Source: Nymphaea colorata
Lineage: Eukaryota > Streptophyta > Magnoliopsida > Nymphaeales > Nymphaeaceae
Assembly (NCBI RefSeq): GCF_008831285.2
Contig: NC_045143.1
Coordinates: 14,471,151 to 14,535,150, forward strand
Reading direction: 5' to 3'
Length of the DNA stretch: 64,000 nucleotides
Positions 48,680-61,026 of this stretch are shown here, in pieces. The notes below the pieces were generated by a model. It had not been told where the DNA came from and made no database searches. It worked only from the letters and a program-made list of their open reading frames with translations. Position 1 is the stretch's first letter. Each line of letters starts with the position of its first letter. The position numbers and the translations under genes are program-made.

Positions 48680-49400
48680 TAGTTTTTCAGCTTTGGACGT
48701 CTTAGTTTTATGTGTCCATGTTCCTAGCAATGAAAACAAATAATTTTTTGTTGGGGTCTTCATTGTTCTTGCTAAAGTATGGAGGTAGATAAGGTTTTGT
48801 TATTTCCAGGCTTAGATATAGGGAACACACTTTCAGTTCTCTCCTTGTTATACATAAGTCTATCCTCCATAATTAGTTCAGCAAGAGCTTCATTGATAGT
48901 TGGAGCACTTGACCTTTGAACTTGACTGTATCAAATCAGGGCTTAATCCCATGTCATGATTAACTAATAGAACTTGCCTTTTTGATGAAGTAACATATCT
49001 TGAGGACAACTCCACTTTGGTTCAACTGAGGATAATTCATCTCACAGCAATGGGAATTCTCCATAATAGTCTTTAATGAACTTGTCTCCTTCCTGCAATT
49101 TTGAAATTTTTACTTGCACATTTAGTTTATAACTTTATATGCAACATCTTTCATTGTGTGCATCTCCCTAAGAAACTCCCGTGCCTCATTTGCATATTCA
49201 AATTTGGGCGGCTGATCACTTATGGAGGTCTCTACACTATTCAAGAACCATGACATAACCTTGTGATGCTGAACCCTCTATTCTTTTAATTTCTTCCCAT
49301 AATCATTTATGGCTTTGTCTTTTTCAGCCCCCTCTAATTCCTTAGTTTTACCATTATAGTCTTAGTTAGGATAAGCTTAGATTCTTTCTTAGAGTATCCC
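48680..49400 (-). mobile_element. Decayed copia gag relic in RRF intron 4
   Basis: Minus-strand pieces include DQPPKFEYANEAREFLREMHTM (two frames), then LQEGDKFIKDYYGEFPLL, matching the gag arrangement of copia elements and the relic at 44800-45565. Many stops. No LTRs or boundaries resolved. Confidence 0.4.
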
Positions 49401-49444
49401 CATAGACCTTTTCTACCAACATGGTGTTTCATCTTAGGCGCTCA

Positions 49445-50320
49445 TGTAACGTAAGTGGTGGACTTTAACTTAACAAGGGGTTGGAGGGAAAGGCAATCTT
49501 TTTCTTCTATTTTTAATAGAGAGAAAAGGAAAGAAGCATACCATAGAGGGCTGGAGCAACATACCAGCTACACATACAGTTCTCTCACAGATCAGACAAA
49601 CTGTGCACAAATGCACCAAAAAATGATTGTCTATATTACTCACAAAGAATTATACACAAAGGCTTACAGAAAGCCTTGACAATTACAATGACTTACTCCA
49701 ACAAATAGAGGCAACAAAGGCCATTGGAGATCCCAACGCCTATATCAATGCTGCTGTTAGAAGCAAACAAAACCAAGAATTATACACAAAGGCTTACAAA
49801 AAGCCTTGACAATTACAATGACAATTACTCCAACAAATAGAGGCAACAAAGGCCATTGGAGGTCCCAACGACTATATCAATGCTGCTGTAAGAAGCAAAC
49901 AAAACCAAAATACAAAAACAAAATATAACAAAAACTAAGAGAAAAGTACCATAAAAGAACCCAGATAAGCCTAATTAAATCAGTTATAGCCTTATAGGTA
50001 ATCACCATCTGATCCTGTTAACTTCCCAAGCTAACACATAAACTCACCCACACAGCCTTAATGGAAGCCCAGCCTTCACTAAACAGAGTAAATCTCATCG
50101 TCCTCTTTAGGGCTTAATCCCTCCTCAACTTATACAAAGTGTATGCTGGAGTGGGTTGACCTACCTGTTACCATGACCCAACCCGCAGACAGGGTCCATC
50201 TAAGATTCTAAATGACCCGCTACCCCGATTTCAGACTGAAGAGTCAACATAACTCCAAAGACTCTAATGTAACTCCAGCTTAACACTACTGAAGACCTAC
50301 TGACTTTAGCATGTCTAACA
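49445..50320 (-). repeat. Probable 3' LTR of the older Ty3/gypsy element
   Basis: The minus-strand polypurine tract AGTAAGGGGGGGAATAAA (50338-50321) ends just before TGTTAGACATGC, a typical LTR start, giving a right edge at 50320. The left edge is set at TGTAACG near 49445 only because it offers a TG/CA pair. The partner LTR would lie past the window. Confidence 0.4.
49645..49907. repeat. 130-bp tandem duplication within the presumed LTR
   Basis: Copies at 49645-49774 and 49775-49907, both starting AAGAATTATACACAAAGGC and containing CAACAAAGGCCATTGGAG and CAATGCTGCTGT. Few differences plus a 3-base insertion in the second, so the duplication is younger than the decay of the internal coding region. 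Confidence 0.85.
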
Positions 50321-51034
50321 TTTATTCCCCCCCTTACTGAAACACCTTGTCGGCTTTTCCTCAAGGTGTGAAGTCTGGGAATTGGCTGAATATCTTCTGC
50401 AGACTCCCAAGTGGCTGGTTTCTTCCCAGCTGGTCCACTCTATAATAAACCATTCAGTTATTTTGCTGTTATTGATCTTCACCTTCCGTGCGGCCAACCT
50501 GCGATAGGGAAATAGGGCTGGAATCCCTCGCAAGACTGATGCCATGCGAGTTTCCTCACTGGTTGGGGGTTGGTGACAGGCTTTCAACTTAGATACATGA
50601 AAAACAGGATGAATCAGGCTGCCTTCACGCAATTGCAATTCGTAAGCCAAGGTTCCAACCTTCCTTTTGATGATGTAGGGTCCTACATATCGAGATGCCA
50701 GTTTGACATTTCTCCTTGTAGTCTAAGTTCCCAGTCCATGGCGGGTCCTGCGCAGGTACACCCAGTCTCCTGCTTTGTACTGCTGGTCGCGATGGCGTCT
50801 GTTATATTGCAGAACCATCCGATCATGTGCAGCAGCCAGATGCTGCTTAAGATATTTCAAGATGGCATCTCTACATCTCAACTGAACCTCTACTTCATCC
50901 TCTTTGGCTGTTCCTAGTTGATACCTCCTAAGATCTGGTTGAGGTCTGCCATAAACAGCTTCAAATGGAGTTGTTCCCGTGGAAGAATGCCACCCTGTAT
51001 TATAGGCATACTCTGCCCAAGACAAATAGTCAGG

Positions 51035-51364
51035 CTATAAGTTTGGCCGCTGCCCAGCAAAGCAACACAAATATGTTTCCAAACTTCTATTAACAACCTC
51101 CGTTTGGCCATCCGACTGTGGGTGATAGGCTGTACTCATCCGATCACTTACTATTGAATGGGGAACTCCATGCAGCTTGCCCACGTGGTCTTGGAATGCT
51201 CTTGCCACTGACTTGGCAGAAAAGGGATGATCTAAAGCAATGAAATGTGCGTACTTAGTCAAAGAATCCACTATTACAAAAATTACTGATTTTCCTCTCG
51301 AAGGTGGGAACCCTTCTATGAAGTCAATAGAAATATCTTCCCACACTAATTTGGGTATGGGCAA
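51035..51364 (-). pseudogene. Gypsy integrase core with internal deletion
   Basis: The frame runs from IVSDR straight to [14 protein letters not shown]. In intact gypsy integrases about 20 residues (DPxF...FW..L) separate these blocks, so an in-frame deletion has removed part of the core between the second and third catalytic residues. Confidence 0.75.
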
Positions 51365-52270
51365 TGGATGAAGCAGCCCTGCTGGTTTCCTCGTCTCGTA
51401 TTTATTTTACTGGCATATGTGGCAATTCTTGATGTATTCTAAGACTGCCTTTTTCATTCCAGCCAATAGAAGGTGCCCCAAATTCGTCGGTAAGTCTTCT
51501 CTACTCCTTCATGGCCTCCTTCCTTGGAATCATGGTAGTGTTCCACTAGAATTTTGGGAAGGTCAGTTTCTGGTGGGATAAATATCTTACCTTGGCACCG
51601 TAGATATGGCTCCGTCCAAAGGTACCCATACTTGCGGACTGGGCTTGCATTTAACTGTGCCTTTATCTTCTGCACCGTCTCAGCTTGTTGATGGGCATGC
51701 TTAGTTTTTTCCCACAATTCAACCTGTACTTGAGAAATAGAACACAGTAGGTTCTCTTGATAACTGCCTGTCTGGACAGTCCGTTTGCTGCCAAGTTCTT
51801 TTTTCCTTTTTTGTATTGGACTTCAAAATCAAAGTCCATCAATTTGAGTATCCAATGCTGTAGTGTACGGGTCAGGGAAGACTGTTGTAGACAATACTTC
51901 AAACTATGGTGATCAATCATCACCACAAACCTTCTTACCATCAAATATAGTTTCCATTTGAAGATGGCCAACACTATGGCTATGAGTTCACACTCATAGG
52001 TTGACTTAGCCTTGAAGTTGGTACCCATTGCCTTGCTGAAAAAGGCAATGGGATGCTGCTCTTGACTAAGCACAGCCCTATTCCATAATCTGACGCATCT
52101 GCTTCTATATAAAAAGGAAGTTGAAAATTGGGCATCTTCTAAACTGGTGCTGATGTAATGGCCAGTTTGAGTGTTTCAAATGCCTCTTTCTCTTTCTCTC
52201 CCCACTTGAATCTGTCCTTTTTTGTTAACTCAGTTAAAGTTTCAGCCAGCAGTCCATAACCCTTAACAAA

Positions 52271-52955
52271 TCATCGATAATAGCCTGCCAAGCCCAAGAA
52301 TGACCTTAATTCTTTCACCGAACTGGGTGTCTTCCATTCTCTTACTGCTTTCATTTCATCGTCCTCCATTTTGACCATTCCTTTACTGATTACATGGCCA
52401 AGGTATACAACCTGATTAGTCCCAAACACACATTTGGATTGTCTGGCTTGCAGTTCATGTTGCTGCAGTGTAGATGAAACCAACTGCAGGTGCTGAAAAT
52501 TCTCTTCTTCCCTCGCACTGTACACTAGAATATCATAAAAAAAACACCAATACGAATCGTTGAAGATAAGGTCTAAAAGGGTCGTTCATTAAGGACTGAA
52601 AGGTGGAAGGGGTATTGGTTAGCCCGAAGGGCATAACATTGAACTTATAATGCCCGTCGTGTGTTTGGAAAGCAGTTTTGGGTATGTCTTGGGTTGCCAC
52701 CCTGATTTGATGATACCCTGCCCTTAGATCTAGCTTAGAAAAGTAAGCTGATCCATGCAATTCATCTAATAGTTCTTCAATGAGAGGAATAGGATAGCAA
52801 TGCTTTACTGTTATGGCATCCAATGTACGATAATCAACACAAAATCTCCATCCTCCATCCTTCTGTTTTACCAACAATGCTGGGGACGCAAAGGGGCTGT
52901 GGCTGGCGTGAATAATGCCATCTGTCAGCATCTCTTTCGTCAATTCTTCCAGCAC
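52271..52955 (-). pseudogene. Gypsy reverse transcriptase with destroyed active site
   Basis: The motif that should read F-x-DD-I-L-V-Y reads VLVFF followed by a frameshift in a run of eight A (52537-52544, plus strand). Shifted by one base it continues YDILVYS, so one catalytic Asp has become Tyr as well. The surrounding RT blocks are well preserved. Confidence 0.8.
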
Positions 52956-54560
52956 CTCTCGCTGGTGTTGGCTGTACCGATATGGACGTCGGTTGACAGC
53001 TCAGACCCCATTTTGGAGCTCTATATGGTGATCATAGGTTCATTTCGGAGGCAGGCTATCACACCCCGACCTTTTTGACACTCAAACATTTTTTTTTTTT
53101 TCTAACATCCAACATCGAGGTGTGACTACACAATAGTTCAAAAAGGAATGAGCCAAGCAATTCAAAACAATGGGGCAAGCTTTCCATTATATAGCATTTC
53201 AATTCAATTGTACATTTGACAAAAATGCCCCAAAATCACAACATCGATGCCTCATCAAAACAAGGCATCAGTAAAAACCAAAAACCCGACGCGCCGGCAC
53301 TACAAGAACAAAACAAAACCCAAAACCTCCCCAGTAGGACGTGAGTGTAGCCATCTGCTCAGCCTGCTGCCCCGGGTACACCAAAACCTGAAAAAGGAAA
53401 CAACTGAAGGCTTAGCCTTCGCAGTATGGCAACAAGCCAGGAAAAGTCCAAGCCCTCTTAGGTCGGGCTCAGTACACAAACAAACATCAGAACAATCTAT
53501 CATTATGTCGTGTCAAGACACGACATGCAGACGCCACTCAATGGCTACAATAACATAATTTCAATCACATGCAAGGCATCATCAACATGTCACTTGCATT
53601 CATAAGCACAACAGTCACATGCACAACAATCCTATATATTTCAATCACATACATTGCAGTTTCATTACTATCAGTGAATTTACAGTTCCTGTGGGTGCAA
53701 ACACAGGCACGTGCACACCGCGGGCGGCCCACAGCCGAGAGACAACCCCCGTGGTGGCCCAGAACAGTATGGATCCATCTATCCGCTGCAGCGGTAGAGC
53801 ACTCATCCATGGATGTGTGAATTCCAAGGAGAGATACTCAGCCTTCCCTAGGACACCCAGGTTGGGAAGGCGGGAGCCTACGCTCCAAGCACATCACACA
53901 ACAGTACCCTGGGGCCTTGCACCGCCTGCGCTCCGAACAGGCGAGACCAGTGGCGAAAGTGGGACAACTCCCATATACATAGTCACATCCCACTGGCCTC
54001 TCATCTCTTATTCTTTCATTCTTATACTTATACTTGCACAAACACATTTAACTGGCTAGCTCCTGAGGTTGGTTCACTTCACGAGTGAACCCACACCTCC
54101 AATTGCCTCCACACGAGGGTTACACATAACCACAACAGTTTTGGCTAGCCGTCATAACAATATGGGCACAACTACCCACTGTGCAAACATTTGTATCATT
54201 GCCCGCGGCAATGGGTATTCAATAAACATAACATTCACATTCATCATCATAACAATCACATCTTTGAAAACTTAGCCAAACCACAGAAAGTAGTCTCAAT
54301 CTGTGGTGGGCTCGTAACTGTCCTATGCAGTTATCATGCTAGAATGCTTTCTAATGCACAATTGGGGTCGAGGAGACACTCGACTCGATACCCCGCCTCA
54401 TCTGTCCTAAACAGTTATCAATTCTAGCATGCACATGCAATGCGTAACATTATCAAAACAATTACTATAAGCCTTTCAAAACAATTCATATCATATATCA
54501 ATTTATGTACATGCATACACATATTCATTCACGGAACACTCAATCAATTCATATCACAAA

Positions 54561-54584
54561 TCCTAGGATCCCATGATCCTAGGA
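54561..54584. repeat. Perfect hairpin in LTR (3' copy)
   Basis: TCCTAGGATC, four-base loop, GATCCTAGGA. Also present unchanged at 62531-62554 in the other LTR. It could fold in the transcript; function unknown. Confidence 0.8.
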
Positions 54585-55819
54585 ACACACATTCATTCAC
54601 TTGCCCAGGCAGGGATTTGCCTGGAATGTCGCCATACCTGTGGCGCGTTCACAAGAATCTTCAAAATGCCTCGAGCTTCGAATCCGGTAACTCAAGGTCG
54701 ACGGGACGTACCCGGTGAACCTGCAGACACAAACACAAGATAAGATTCCTACTACTTACCTCAACAATTCAAACAAAAACAAAACAAAATCATTGAGGCA
54801 CGTGTCATCGCCTCAAGAGGGTGTCGATGGGTAGTGTCGACCCACAAGTTCTCCAATAGGGTCACTTCCCACTCCTAGCCGTGCCAATAGATGCGAAAAC
54901 TCAAAGCCATCAATCCGTCTATCACTAACGCCTTTCTCAAAATTCCCTTTTTCTTAAATCAAGGCGTCTACCCCAAAGATACTTCCAACTTATGTACGTT
55001 ATCCCTATTTAACTCCAAGATGCACCCGTTCACAAAAACGCGTGCTACAGGCTCACTAAAACGGTCCTAAATCTTCCCCACAACCTCACAAACTCTACCA
55101 TGTCTCCCCTAATGCTTCGAAAATTAATCTATCATGCTTAAATGATCATCCAAAATATGAATCTTCGCTTCCCAACATAATCGCAAGCTTTCCCCAAAAA
55201 CGAAATCACTAACATGTGTTCCAAATAATCAATTCAAAGCTCTAGCATGCTCAACCAATAATTATGAGCGTTCCAAAAAGAAATATATCATAAAATAGGT
55301 TCAATTTCGCCTTGCTCACCCCGATTGAAGGTCTAAACTGCTGTAATCCTCCCGGCAGCCACCTCACGCGTCCAAGTGGTCCCCAAACGGCTAAAATCCT
55401 CCAATGCCGCCACTACCAAGGCCTTCTCTAATTGCTGTTACGAGGGGGAAGACAAATCCCCAAGCTGAAAACGGATCCAACAGTGATAGCACAGTGAAAA
55501 TCAGTGAGAGAAAGTACTTGATTGGAGAAAAATCGAAAACGAGCAGAAAATGGGGAGAGGGTTCGGTCAAAAGGGGAAAAGAAGGCAGTGAGGGGAGAGG
55601 ACGGGAGAGAAGAGAGAGAGACGGTGGAGAGTGAGACGAGTGACAGTGGGAGAGGGAGAGTCGTTCGGTAGAGAGGGGAGATGAGAGACAGTGGGAGAGG
55701 GAGGGTCGTTCGGTGGAGAGGGGAGACGAGAGACGGTGGGAGAGGGAGAAGGGAAAGAAAACGGGAAGGAGAAGAAAAGAGAAGAGAGGAAGAGGCAGGG
55801 GACGACAGGGTTCACCTCA

Positions 55820-55869
55820 ACGCCGCCGTCGTCGCCGCCGCCGCCGCCGTCGCCGCCGCCGCCGCCGTC

Positions 55870-55900
<31 letters not shown>

Positions 55901-55970
55901 CCGTCGCCGCCGCCGCCGTCGCCGCCGCCGCCGCCGTCGCCGCCGCCGCCGTCGCCGTCGCCGTCGCCTT
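55820..55970. repeat. (CCG)n-rich trinucleotide tract in the 3' LTR
   Basis: About 150 bases of CCG broken by GTC units. The same tract in the 5' LTR (about 63791-63845) is 93 bases shorter, a length change in a repeat array since insertion. Confidence 0.9.
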
Positions 55971-56133
55971 CTTCCCTGAGCTCCGGTCGTGGGTAAGGAA
56001 GAGACGGTAAGAGGAAAGCGAAGGAGAAGAGAATGCGAGGGAGGAGGGACAGCGTCGGGCTCCTCTCGCGTGGGGCTAGGGTCCGGGTCTGGACCCTGAC
56101 CCGACCCGCTCCGCCCAAACGCCGCGCGTTACA

Positions 56134-56145
56134 TCCTACCCTCCT
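56134..56145 (-). other. Polypurine tract of the Tekay-type element
   Basis: AGGAGGGTAGGA on the minus strand immediately before the LTR start TGTAACG, preceded by GAGGACGAAATTTTT, the sequence that usually leads into the PPT in Tekay/Del elements. Primer for plus-strand DNA synthesis. Confidence 0.8.
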
Positions 56146-56180
56146 AACAAAAAATTTCGTCCTCGAAATTAGATCATACC

Positions 56181-59100
56181 TCAATGCAAGAACAAGTGCG
56201 GATATCTCTTCCGCACGTCCTCCTCAGGTTCCCATGTGCTCTCCTTCAATCCATGGTACTGCCATTCCACCTTCACTAAAGGGATTCTCTTTGTGCGAAG
56301 CACTTGCTCTCTTCGATCCACAATTCTGATAGGTTTTTCTTCCATTGTCAGATCATCTTGCACCTGAATACCTTGAAAATCAATCACATGTGTCGGATCT
56401 GGTACGTACTTTCGATGCATGGAAACATGAAAAACGTCATGAACATGACTCCAGTCTGGTGGTAGTGCCAATCTATAGGCCACCTCGCCAATCTTCTCTA
56501 ATATCTCAAAAGGTCCTACGAACCTCGGGCTCAACTTTCCCTTCACACCAAAACGAAAAACACCTCTAGTAGGGGAAATCTTCAAAAACACATGATCACC
56601 CACCTCAAAAGTCAATTCTCTACGACGAATGTCGGCATAGCTTTTCTGTCTACTCTGAGCAGTCAACAACTTTTTCCTTATCAATTGCACTTGGTCGGTG
56701 TAGTGTTGCAAAACTAAAGGGTTTTCGATTTTTCCATCACCCAATTCGGTCCAACAAGCTGGCGATCTGCACGGCCTTCCATACAAAGCCTCAAAAGGTG
56801 CCATCCCAATACTAGAGTGGTAACTGTTATTATATGCAAATTCTGCCAGTTTCACATGTTTGTCCCATTCTCCTTTCCACTCTAAGACACAAGCACGCAA
56901 CATGTCCTCTAAGGTCTGAATGGTCCTCTCCGATTGCCCATCAGTTTGGGGGTGGAACGCTGTGCTTAGCTTAAGCTTGGTACCCAAAGCCTTCTGCAAA
57001 TGCCCCCAAAATCTAGAGGTAAAACGTGGATCTCGATCCGAAATGATAGACCTTGGCACACCATGCAATCTCACTATCTCGCCAATATATAACTCTGCGA
57101 GACTTTCCAAAGACTGATTAATTCTAATAGACAGAAAATGAGCGGACTTCGTCAGTCGATCAACAATCACCCATATGGCATCATGCTGTCTTCGGGTGTG
57201 AGGCAATCCAACTACAAAATCCATTGTAATGTCTTCCCATTTCCACACCGGGATATCGATTCTCTGCAACAAGCCTCCGGGCCGTTGATGCTCTGCTTTT
57301 ACTTGTTGGCAAACCAAACACTTTGCCACATATTCTGCAATTTCACGCTTCATTCCAGGCCACCAAAAATTTCTCTTCATATCCTGAAACATCTTTGTAC
57401 TGCCAGGGTGTATAGAAAACTTAGATTTATGAGCTTCATCAAGCAACCGTCGCTTCACCCCTTCATCTCTAGGGACCCACAATCTATGTCGAAACCACAA
57501 TGAACCCTCTTCATCTTGATGCCAGAAAGCATCTACCTTCTTACACTCTTCCACGTTCTTAGCAAAATCAGGATCTTCCTTTTGCTTCAATACAAGCTCT
57601 TCCATCAAAGGGTGTTGTATCACGGCACTCATCGTTGCTTTGTTCTCGCCACAAAGGTAAGGTTGCCATGCTATCACATCTTGTAACAAATTCCAAGAAC
57701 ATGCTAACATACTATACATCGTTGCCTTAGCTTGCCTGCTCAAAGCATCAGCCACCACATTCGCCTTGCCTGGATGATATGATATCGTGAAATCATAATC
57801 TTTTAGGTATTCAATCCATCTTCTTTGCCTCAAATTAAGATCACTTTGAGAGAATATATATTTCAAAGACTTGTGATCTGTAAACACTTCAAATGTTGCC
57901 CCATAGAGATAATGCCTCCAAATCTTTAGTGCAAACACAACTGCTCCCAACTCCAAATCGTGAGTGGGATAGTGTTGTTCGTGTGTCTTCAACTGCCTTG
58001 ATGCATAAGCCACCACACGGCCATTTTGCATCAGCACACAACCATAACCGATTCCTGATGCGTCTGTGTACAGTACAAAACCCGAATGACCTGATGGAAG
58101 CGTCAGAATAGGAGCAGCAGTAAGCTTGTCCTTCAGAGTTTGAAAACTCCTCTCACACTCTTCATTCCAAATAAACTTCACTCCTTTTCTCAATAGCTTA
58201 GTCATTGGTGTAGCTATTTTCGAAAAGTCTTGTATGAACCTGCGATAATATCCTGCCAATCCCAAAAAGCTTCTAACCTCGGTTACACTGCATGGCGTCC
58301 TCCAGTCCTGCACAGCTGACACCTTAGCCGGATCGACGGATACTCCATCCTTAGAGATTACATGACCCAGAAAGTTTACCTTCTCTAGCCAAAATTCACA
58401 TTTTGAATACTTGGCATACAACTTATGCTTGCGCAAAAGACCCAATACACTTCTCAAGTGATCTCTATGCTCTGTCACACTCTCTGAGTACACCAAAATA
58501 TCATCCACAAAAACAATAACAAATCGGTCCAAGAACTCTTGGAAAACCCGATTCATGAGGTCCATGAACGCTGCGGGAGCATTGGTCAACCCAAAAGGCA
58601 TGACCCTGAATTCATAGTGCCCATATCTGGTTCGAAATGCAGTCTTAGCAACATCTTCCTCCCGTATCAAGAGTTGATGATAACCTGTCCTCAGATCGAT
58701 CTTGGAGAAAACCTTTGCATCCTTAAGCTGATCAAACAAGTCTTCAATTCTAGGAAGCGGATACTTATTCTTGATGGTGATTTGATTCAACATGCGGTAG
58801 TCGATACACAAACGCATTGTCCCATCTTTCTTCTTCACAAACAACACTGGTGCTCCCCATGGTGACACACTAGGTCGGATGAAGCCCTTGTCTAAGAGCT
58901 CCTGCAATTGCTTCCTCAATTCTTCTAACTCTGCTGGTGCCATACGATAGGGTGCCTTAGAAATAGGAGCTGTCCCTGGTGACAACTCTATCTTGAACTC
59001 CACTTCTCGTGTTGGAGGCAAACTTGACAGTTCCTCCGGAAACACATCAGGGTACTCACTCACAATTGCCACATCCGGTAACCTTACCGGTTCCGGCTCA

Positions 59101-60791
59101 TTGGTCAACACATTGACCAAGAAGGCAACACTTCCATTTTCTATCAATCGTTTAGCTTTCAATGCAGACACCATTATCTTATCAGTTCGACTGGCCTTAC
59201 GAGCATGGAACTCCACAGGTTGCATTTCATCAGTCAACAATTGTATCTGCTTCTTCCTGCAATCTATATTAGCATAATGTGCATATAACCAATCCATGCC
59301 CAAAATCACATCAAATTCGTTAAAACTCATGATCACCAACTGTGCAGGTAAGTGATGTTGATGGATCTCCACGTCCACATCAGATAGATACCCACTACAC
59401 GACTCTTGAGCATGCATAGGGCTAACAACTTTCAGAACATACGGCATCTTCCTAGCAGGCACTTCTAGTGAAGTAGCAAATCGACTAGATATAAATGAAT
59501 GGGTCGCCCCAGCATCAAACAACACTCTAGCAATATGAGAACCAACAAGTAAAGTACCTTCAACAAGGTCGTGTGCCTGAAGCTCCTCCACGGTAGTAGC
59601 ATAGACACGTCCAGTCGTCTGTCGTGCGCTAGAAGGACCGGCCTCTGGCTTCTTCAACTCTCTTTCTTTCCTTAAGGGACAATCCTTGATAAAGTGCCCC
59701 ATCCTTCCACAGTGTAAGCAAGCTCCGATCTCTCGATAGCACGGCTTTCCAGGGTGCACACGCGAACAAGTAGGGCACCTCTGAGAAGTCGGAGTAGCCA
59801 CTGACCCCTGGGTGGCCTCACTACGGGTTGGCTGGTTCCGTCTGAAAGTTCGATCATCCCGCCTCTCATAAGGCCTTGTCCTGCCTGCAAAGTGGTGGCG
59901 CTTCACCTGGGCTCGTCCACCTTGTGAATGCTGGCTTGCTTTCTTCTGGTGATCCTTCTGTGTCCTCGCCCAGTCTTCTTCTATACATCTTGCCATAGTG
60001 ACCGCCTCGTCCAAGTCACGAGGTCTGCTCGTCAAAACTTTGGTTCGCAGTCCCTCCCGCAGACCGCGCACAAACTTACCTGCTCTAGCTCCGTCTGTGG
60101 TGTAGAAGTGTGGGCAATACGCCTCCAAGTGTCGATATCTTGTAATATATTCCTCCAAGCTCATTTGATTTTGCTGTAGATCAAGAAACTCTTGCATGTT
60201 CTTGTCTCTAGCATGCACTGGGTAGTAGGTGTTGAGGAAGGAATCTCTAAACTGCTTCCAAGAAATTGACGGTTGGCCTGCATACCGGATCTCAAGAGTT
60301 GATTTCCACCAATCCATGGCATCACCTTTCAGCAGGTAAGTGCCATAGTTCACTTTGTCTTCCTCAGGCATCTTCAGAAGCACAAAGATGCGTTCAACTT
60401 CCTCAATCCACTGTTTTGCCTTATCGTGACTGCACCCTCCTGAAAAGATAGGCGGCTGCATCGCCATGAACTGTTGAAACGACACCGCTGATGCCTTCTC
60501 CTTAAGTGGCGCAGTGGTGTCTCTGGAAGGAGATGCATTACTCCTCTGGTTACTGACCATGGACTGCACAAGGGAGGTCAGTGTTTGCAACGTGGTCAGC
60601 AAAATAGACTGTTGATCCACAGGTGGAGTCTGCCTCAGTGGGGTTTGAGCACCCCCACCCAATTGGGCATACTGGTGCCCTGACGTACTGTCGTCGCGTG
60701 GGGTATGCGCATCAGAATGGGCCGGACTAGGCTCTCTCTGTGCCTCTGTGGACGGCCCAGCTCGCTTCTTACCCTTACGATGATATTCCAT
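56181..60791 (-). CDS. Tekay-type gag-pol polyprotein (1,536 aa, uninterrupted)
   Basis: Single frame encoding capsid and enzymes of a Ty3/gypsy chromovirus. Order (numbered from the ATG at 60791): gag about 100-230 ([22 protein letters not shown]); zinc knuckle C358-C361-H366-C371; protease DAGATHS at 426-432; RT with CIDYRMLN and FVDD at 761-764; RNase H with TDAS (D910), E947, D972; integrase zinc ligands H121/H128-type pair at 1121 and 1128 with C1158 and C1161, catalytic D1191, D1252, E1288; chromodomain about 1495-1532 ([19 protein letters not shown]). All catalytic residues are present and there is no stop. Start: ATG 60791; the frame is open 19 codons further but without an ATG. In its clade the chromodomain steers insertion to H3K9-methylated chromatin. 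Likely autonomous; expression unknown. Confidence 0.95.
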   Translation of the reverse strand: MEYHRKGKKRAGPSTEAQREPSPAHSDAHTPRDDSTSGHQYAQLGGGAQTPLRQTPPVDQQSILLTTLQTLTSLVQSMVSNQRSNASPSRDTTAPLKEKASAVSFQQFMAMQPPIFSGGCSHDKAKQWIEEVERIFVLLKMPEEDKVNYGTYLLKGDAMDWWKSTLEIRYAGQPSISWKQFRDSFLNTYYPVHARDKNMQEFLDLQQNQMSLEEYITRYRHLEAYCPHFYTTDGARAGKFVRGLREGLRTKVLTSRPRDLDEAVTMARCIEEDWARTQKDHQKKASQHSQGGRAQVKRHHFAGRTRPYERRDDRTFRRNQPTRSEATQGSVATPTSQRCPTCSRVHPGKPCYREIGACLHCGRMGHFIKDCPLRKERELKKPEAGPSSARQTTGRVYATTVEELQAHDLVEGTLLVGSHIARVLFDAGATHSFISSRFATSLEVPARKMPYVLKVVSPMHAQESCSGYLSDVDVEIHQHHLPAQLVIMSFNEFDVILGMDWLYAHYANIDCRKKQIQLLTDEMQPVEFHARKASRTDKIMVSALKAKRLIENGSVAFLVNVLTNEPEPVRLPDVAIVSEYPDVFPEELSSLPPTREVEFKIELSPGTAPISKAPYRMAPAELEELRKQLQELLDKGFIRPSVSPWGAPVLFVKKKDGTMRLCIDYRMLNQITIKNKYPLPRIEDLFDQLKDAKVFSKIDLRTGYHQLLIREEDVAKTAFRTRYGHYEFRVMPFGLTNAPAAFMDLMNRVFQEFLDRFVIVFVDDILVYSESVTEHRDHLRSVLGLLRKHKLYAKYSKCEFWLEKVNFLGHVISKDGVSVDPAKVSAVQDWRTPCSVTEVRSFLGLAGYYRRFIQDFSKIATPMTKLLRKGVKFIWNEECERSFQTLKDKLTAAPILTLPSGHSGFVLYTDASGIGYGCVLMQNGRVVAYASRQLKTHEQHYPTHDLELGAVVFALKIWRHYLYGATFEVFTDHKSLKYIFSQSDLNLRQRRWIEYLKDYDFTISYHPGKANVVADALSRQAKATMYSMLACSWNLLQDVIAWQPYLCGENKATMSAVIQHPLMEELVLKQKEDPDFAKNVEECKKVDAFWHQDEEGSLWFRHRLWVPRDEGVKRRLLDEAHKSKFSIHPGSTKMFQDMKRNFWWPGMKREIAEYVAKCLVCQQVKAEHQRPGGLLQRIDIPVWKWEDITMDFVVGLPHTRRQHDAIWVIVDRLTKSAHFLSIRINQSLESLAELYIGEIVRLHGVPRSIISDRDPRFTSRFWGHLQKALGTKLKLSTAFHPQTDGQSERTIQTLEDMLRACVLEWKGEWDKHVKLAEFAYNNSYHSSIGMAPFEALYGRPCRSPACWTELGDGKIENPLVLQHYTDQVQLIRKKLLTAQSRQKSYADIRRRELTFEVGDHVFLKISPTRGVFRFGVKGKLSPRFVGPFEILEKIGEVAYRLALPPDWSHVHDVFHVSMHRKYVPDPTHVIDFQGIQVQDDLTMEEKPIRIVDRREQVLRTKRIPLVKVEWQYHGLKESTWEPEEDVRKRYPHLFLH

Positions 60792-61009
60792 CTGTACACA
60801 CAAGAACCTTAATCTCAAATCCAGTCTATGACTAATCTCACAAATCAAATCACAACGTGCATTAGCACGAAGTTCAAAACATAGATCACATTACGTACTT
60901 ATGCGTGAAAAAGCATAACCACAATAACAATCTAATCAAATGAATGCGTACCTGGGCAACACGGCTTCACAAATAGGCTTTAACTCACATCCATAGTGGG
61001 GTTTGCCAT
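60792..61009 (-). other. Untranslated leader of the Tekay-type element
   Basis: About 220 bases between primer site and gag start codon. No competing long frame; would hold the packaging signal, not identifiable by eye. Confidence 0.6.
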
Positions 61010-61022
61010 GGCTCTGATACCA
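61010..61022 (-). other. Primer-binding site, tRNA-iMet type
   Basis: TGGTATCAGAGCC on the minus strand, four bases inside the 5' LTR. TGGTATCAGAGC is the complement of the 3' end of plant initiator tRNA-Met, the standard primer for gypsy and copia elements. Confidence 0.9.
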
Positions 61023-61026
61023 AAAC

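Larger units (their letters stand above)
50321..53056 (-). mobile_element. Older Ty3/gypsy chromovirus, pol region, broken
   Basis: Minus-strand pol from the RT start to the C-terminus, interrupted at 53056 by the younger element. In order: RT 52955-52270, with [29 protein letters not shown] and [13 protein letters not shown]; RNase H 52073-51770; integrase zinc region 51717-51454 and core 51364-51050 ([37 protein letters not shown]); 3' integrase and a frameshifted chromodomain-like end at 50650-50340. Upstream gag and protease must lie beyond 64000. Frameshifts and stops throughout. Confidence 0.9.
53057..56133 (-). repeat. 3' LTR of the Tekay-type element (3,077 bp)
   Basis: Read on the minus strand it starts TGTAACGCGCGGCG just after the polypurine tract and should end GGGGTGTGACA, but the terminal CA is mutated here (TATCACACC at 53057 on plus). 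Contains a (GGC)n/(GAC)-rich stretch at about 55820-55970, a GA-rich block, and a 10-bp-stem hairpin. Open frames inside it on either strand recur in the other LTR but show no domain. Confidence 0.93.

Noticed and set aside
53780-53800. tRNA-like word GCAGCGGTAGAGCACT in the LTR
   Set aside because: It resembles a D-arm, but no acceptor stem, anticodon arm or TTCGA box lies at the right spacing.
53619-54059. 146-codon plus-strand frame repeated in both LTRs
   Set aside because: It recurs only because the LTRs are duplicates; it is antisense to the element and shows no family motif.
55681-56010. Arg-, Ala- or Pro-rich frames in the LTR
   Set aside because: They arise from the CCG/GTC repeat read in different frames; one frame gives poly-Arg, another poly-Pro.
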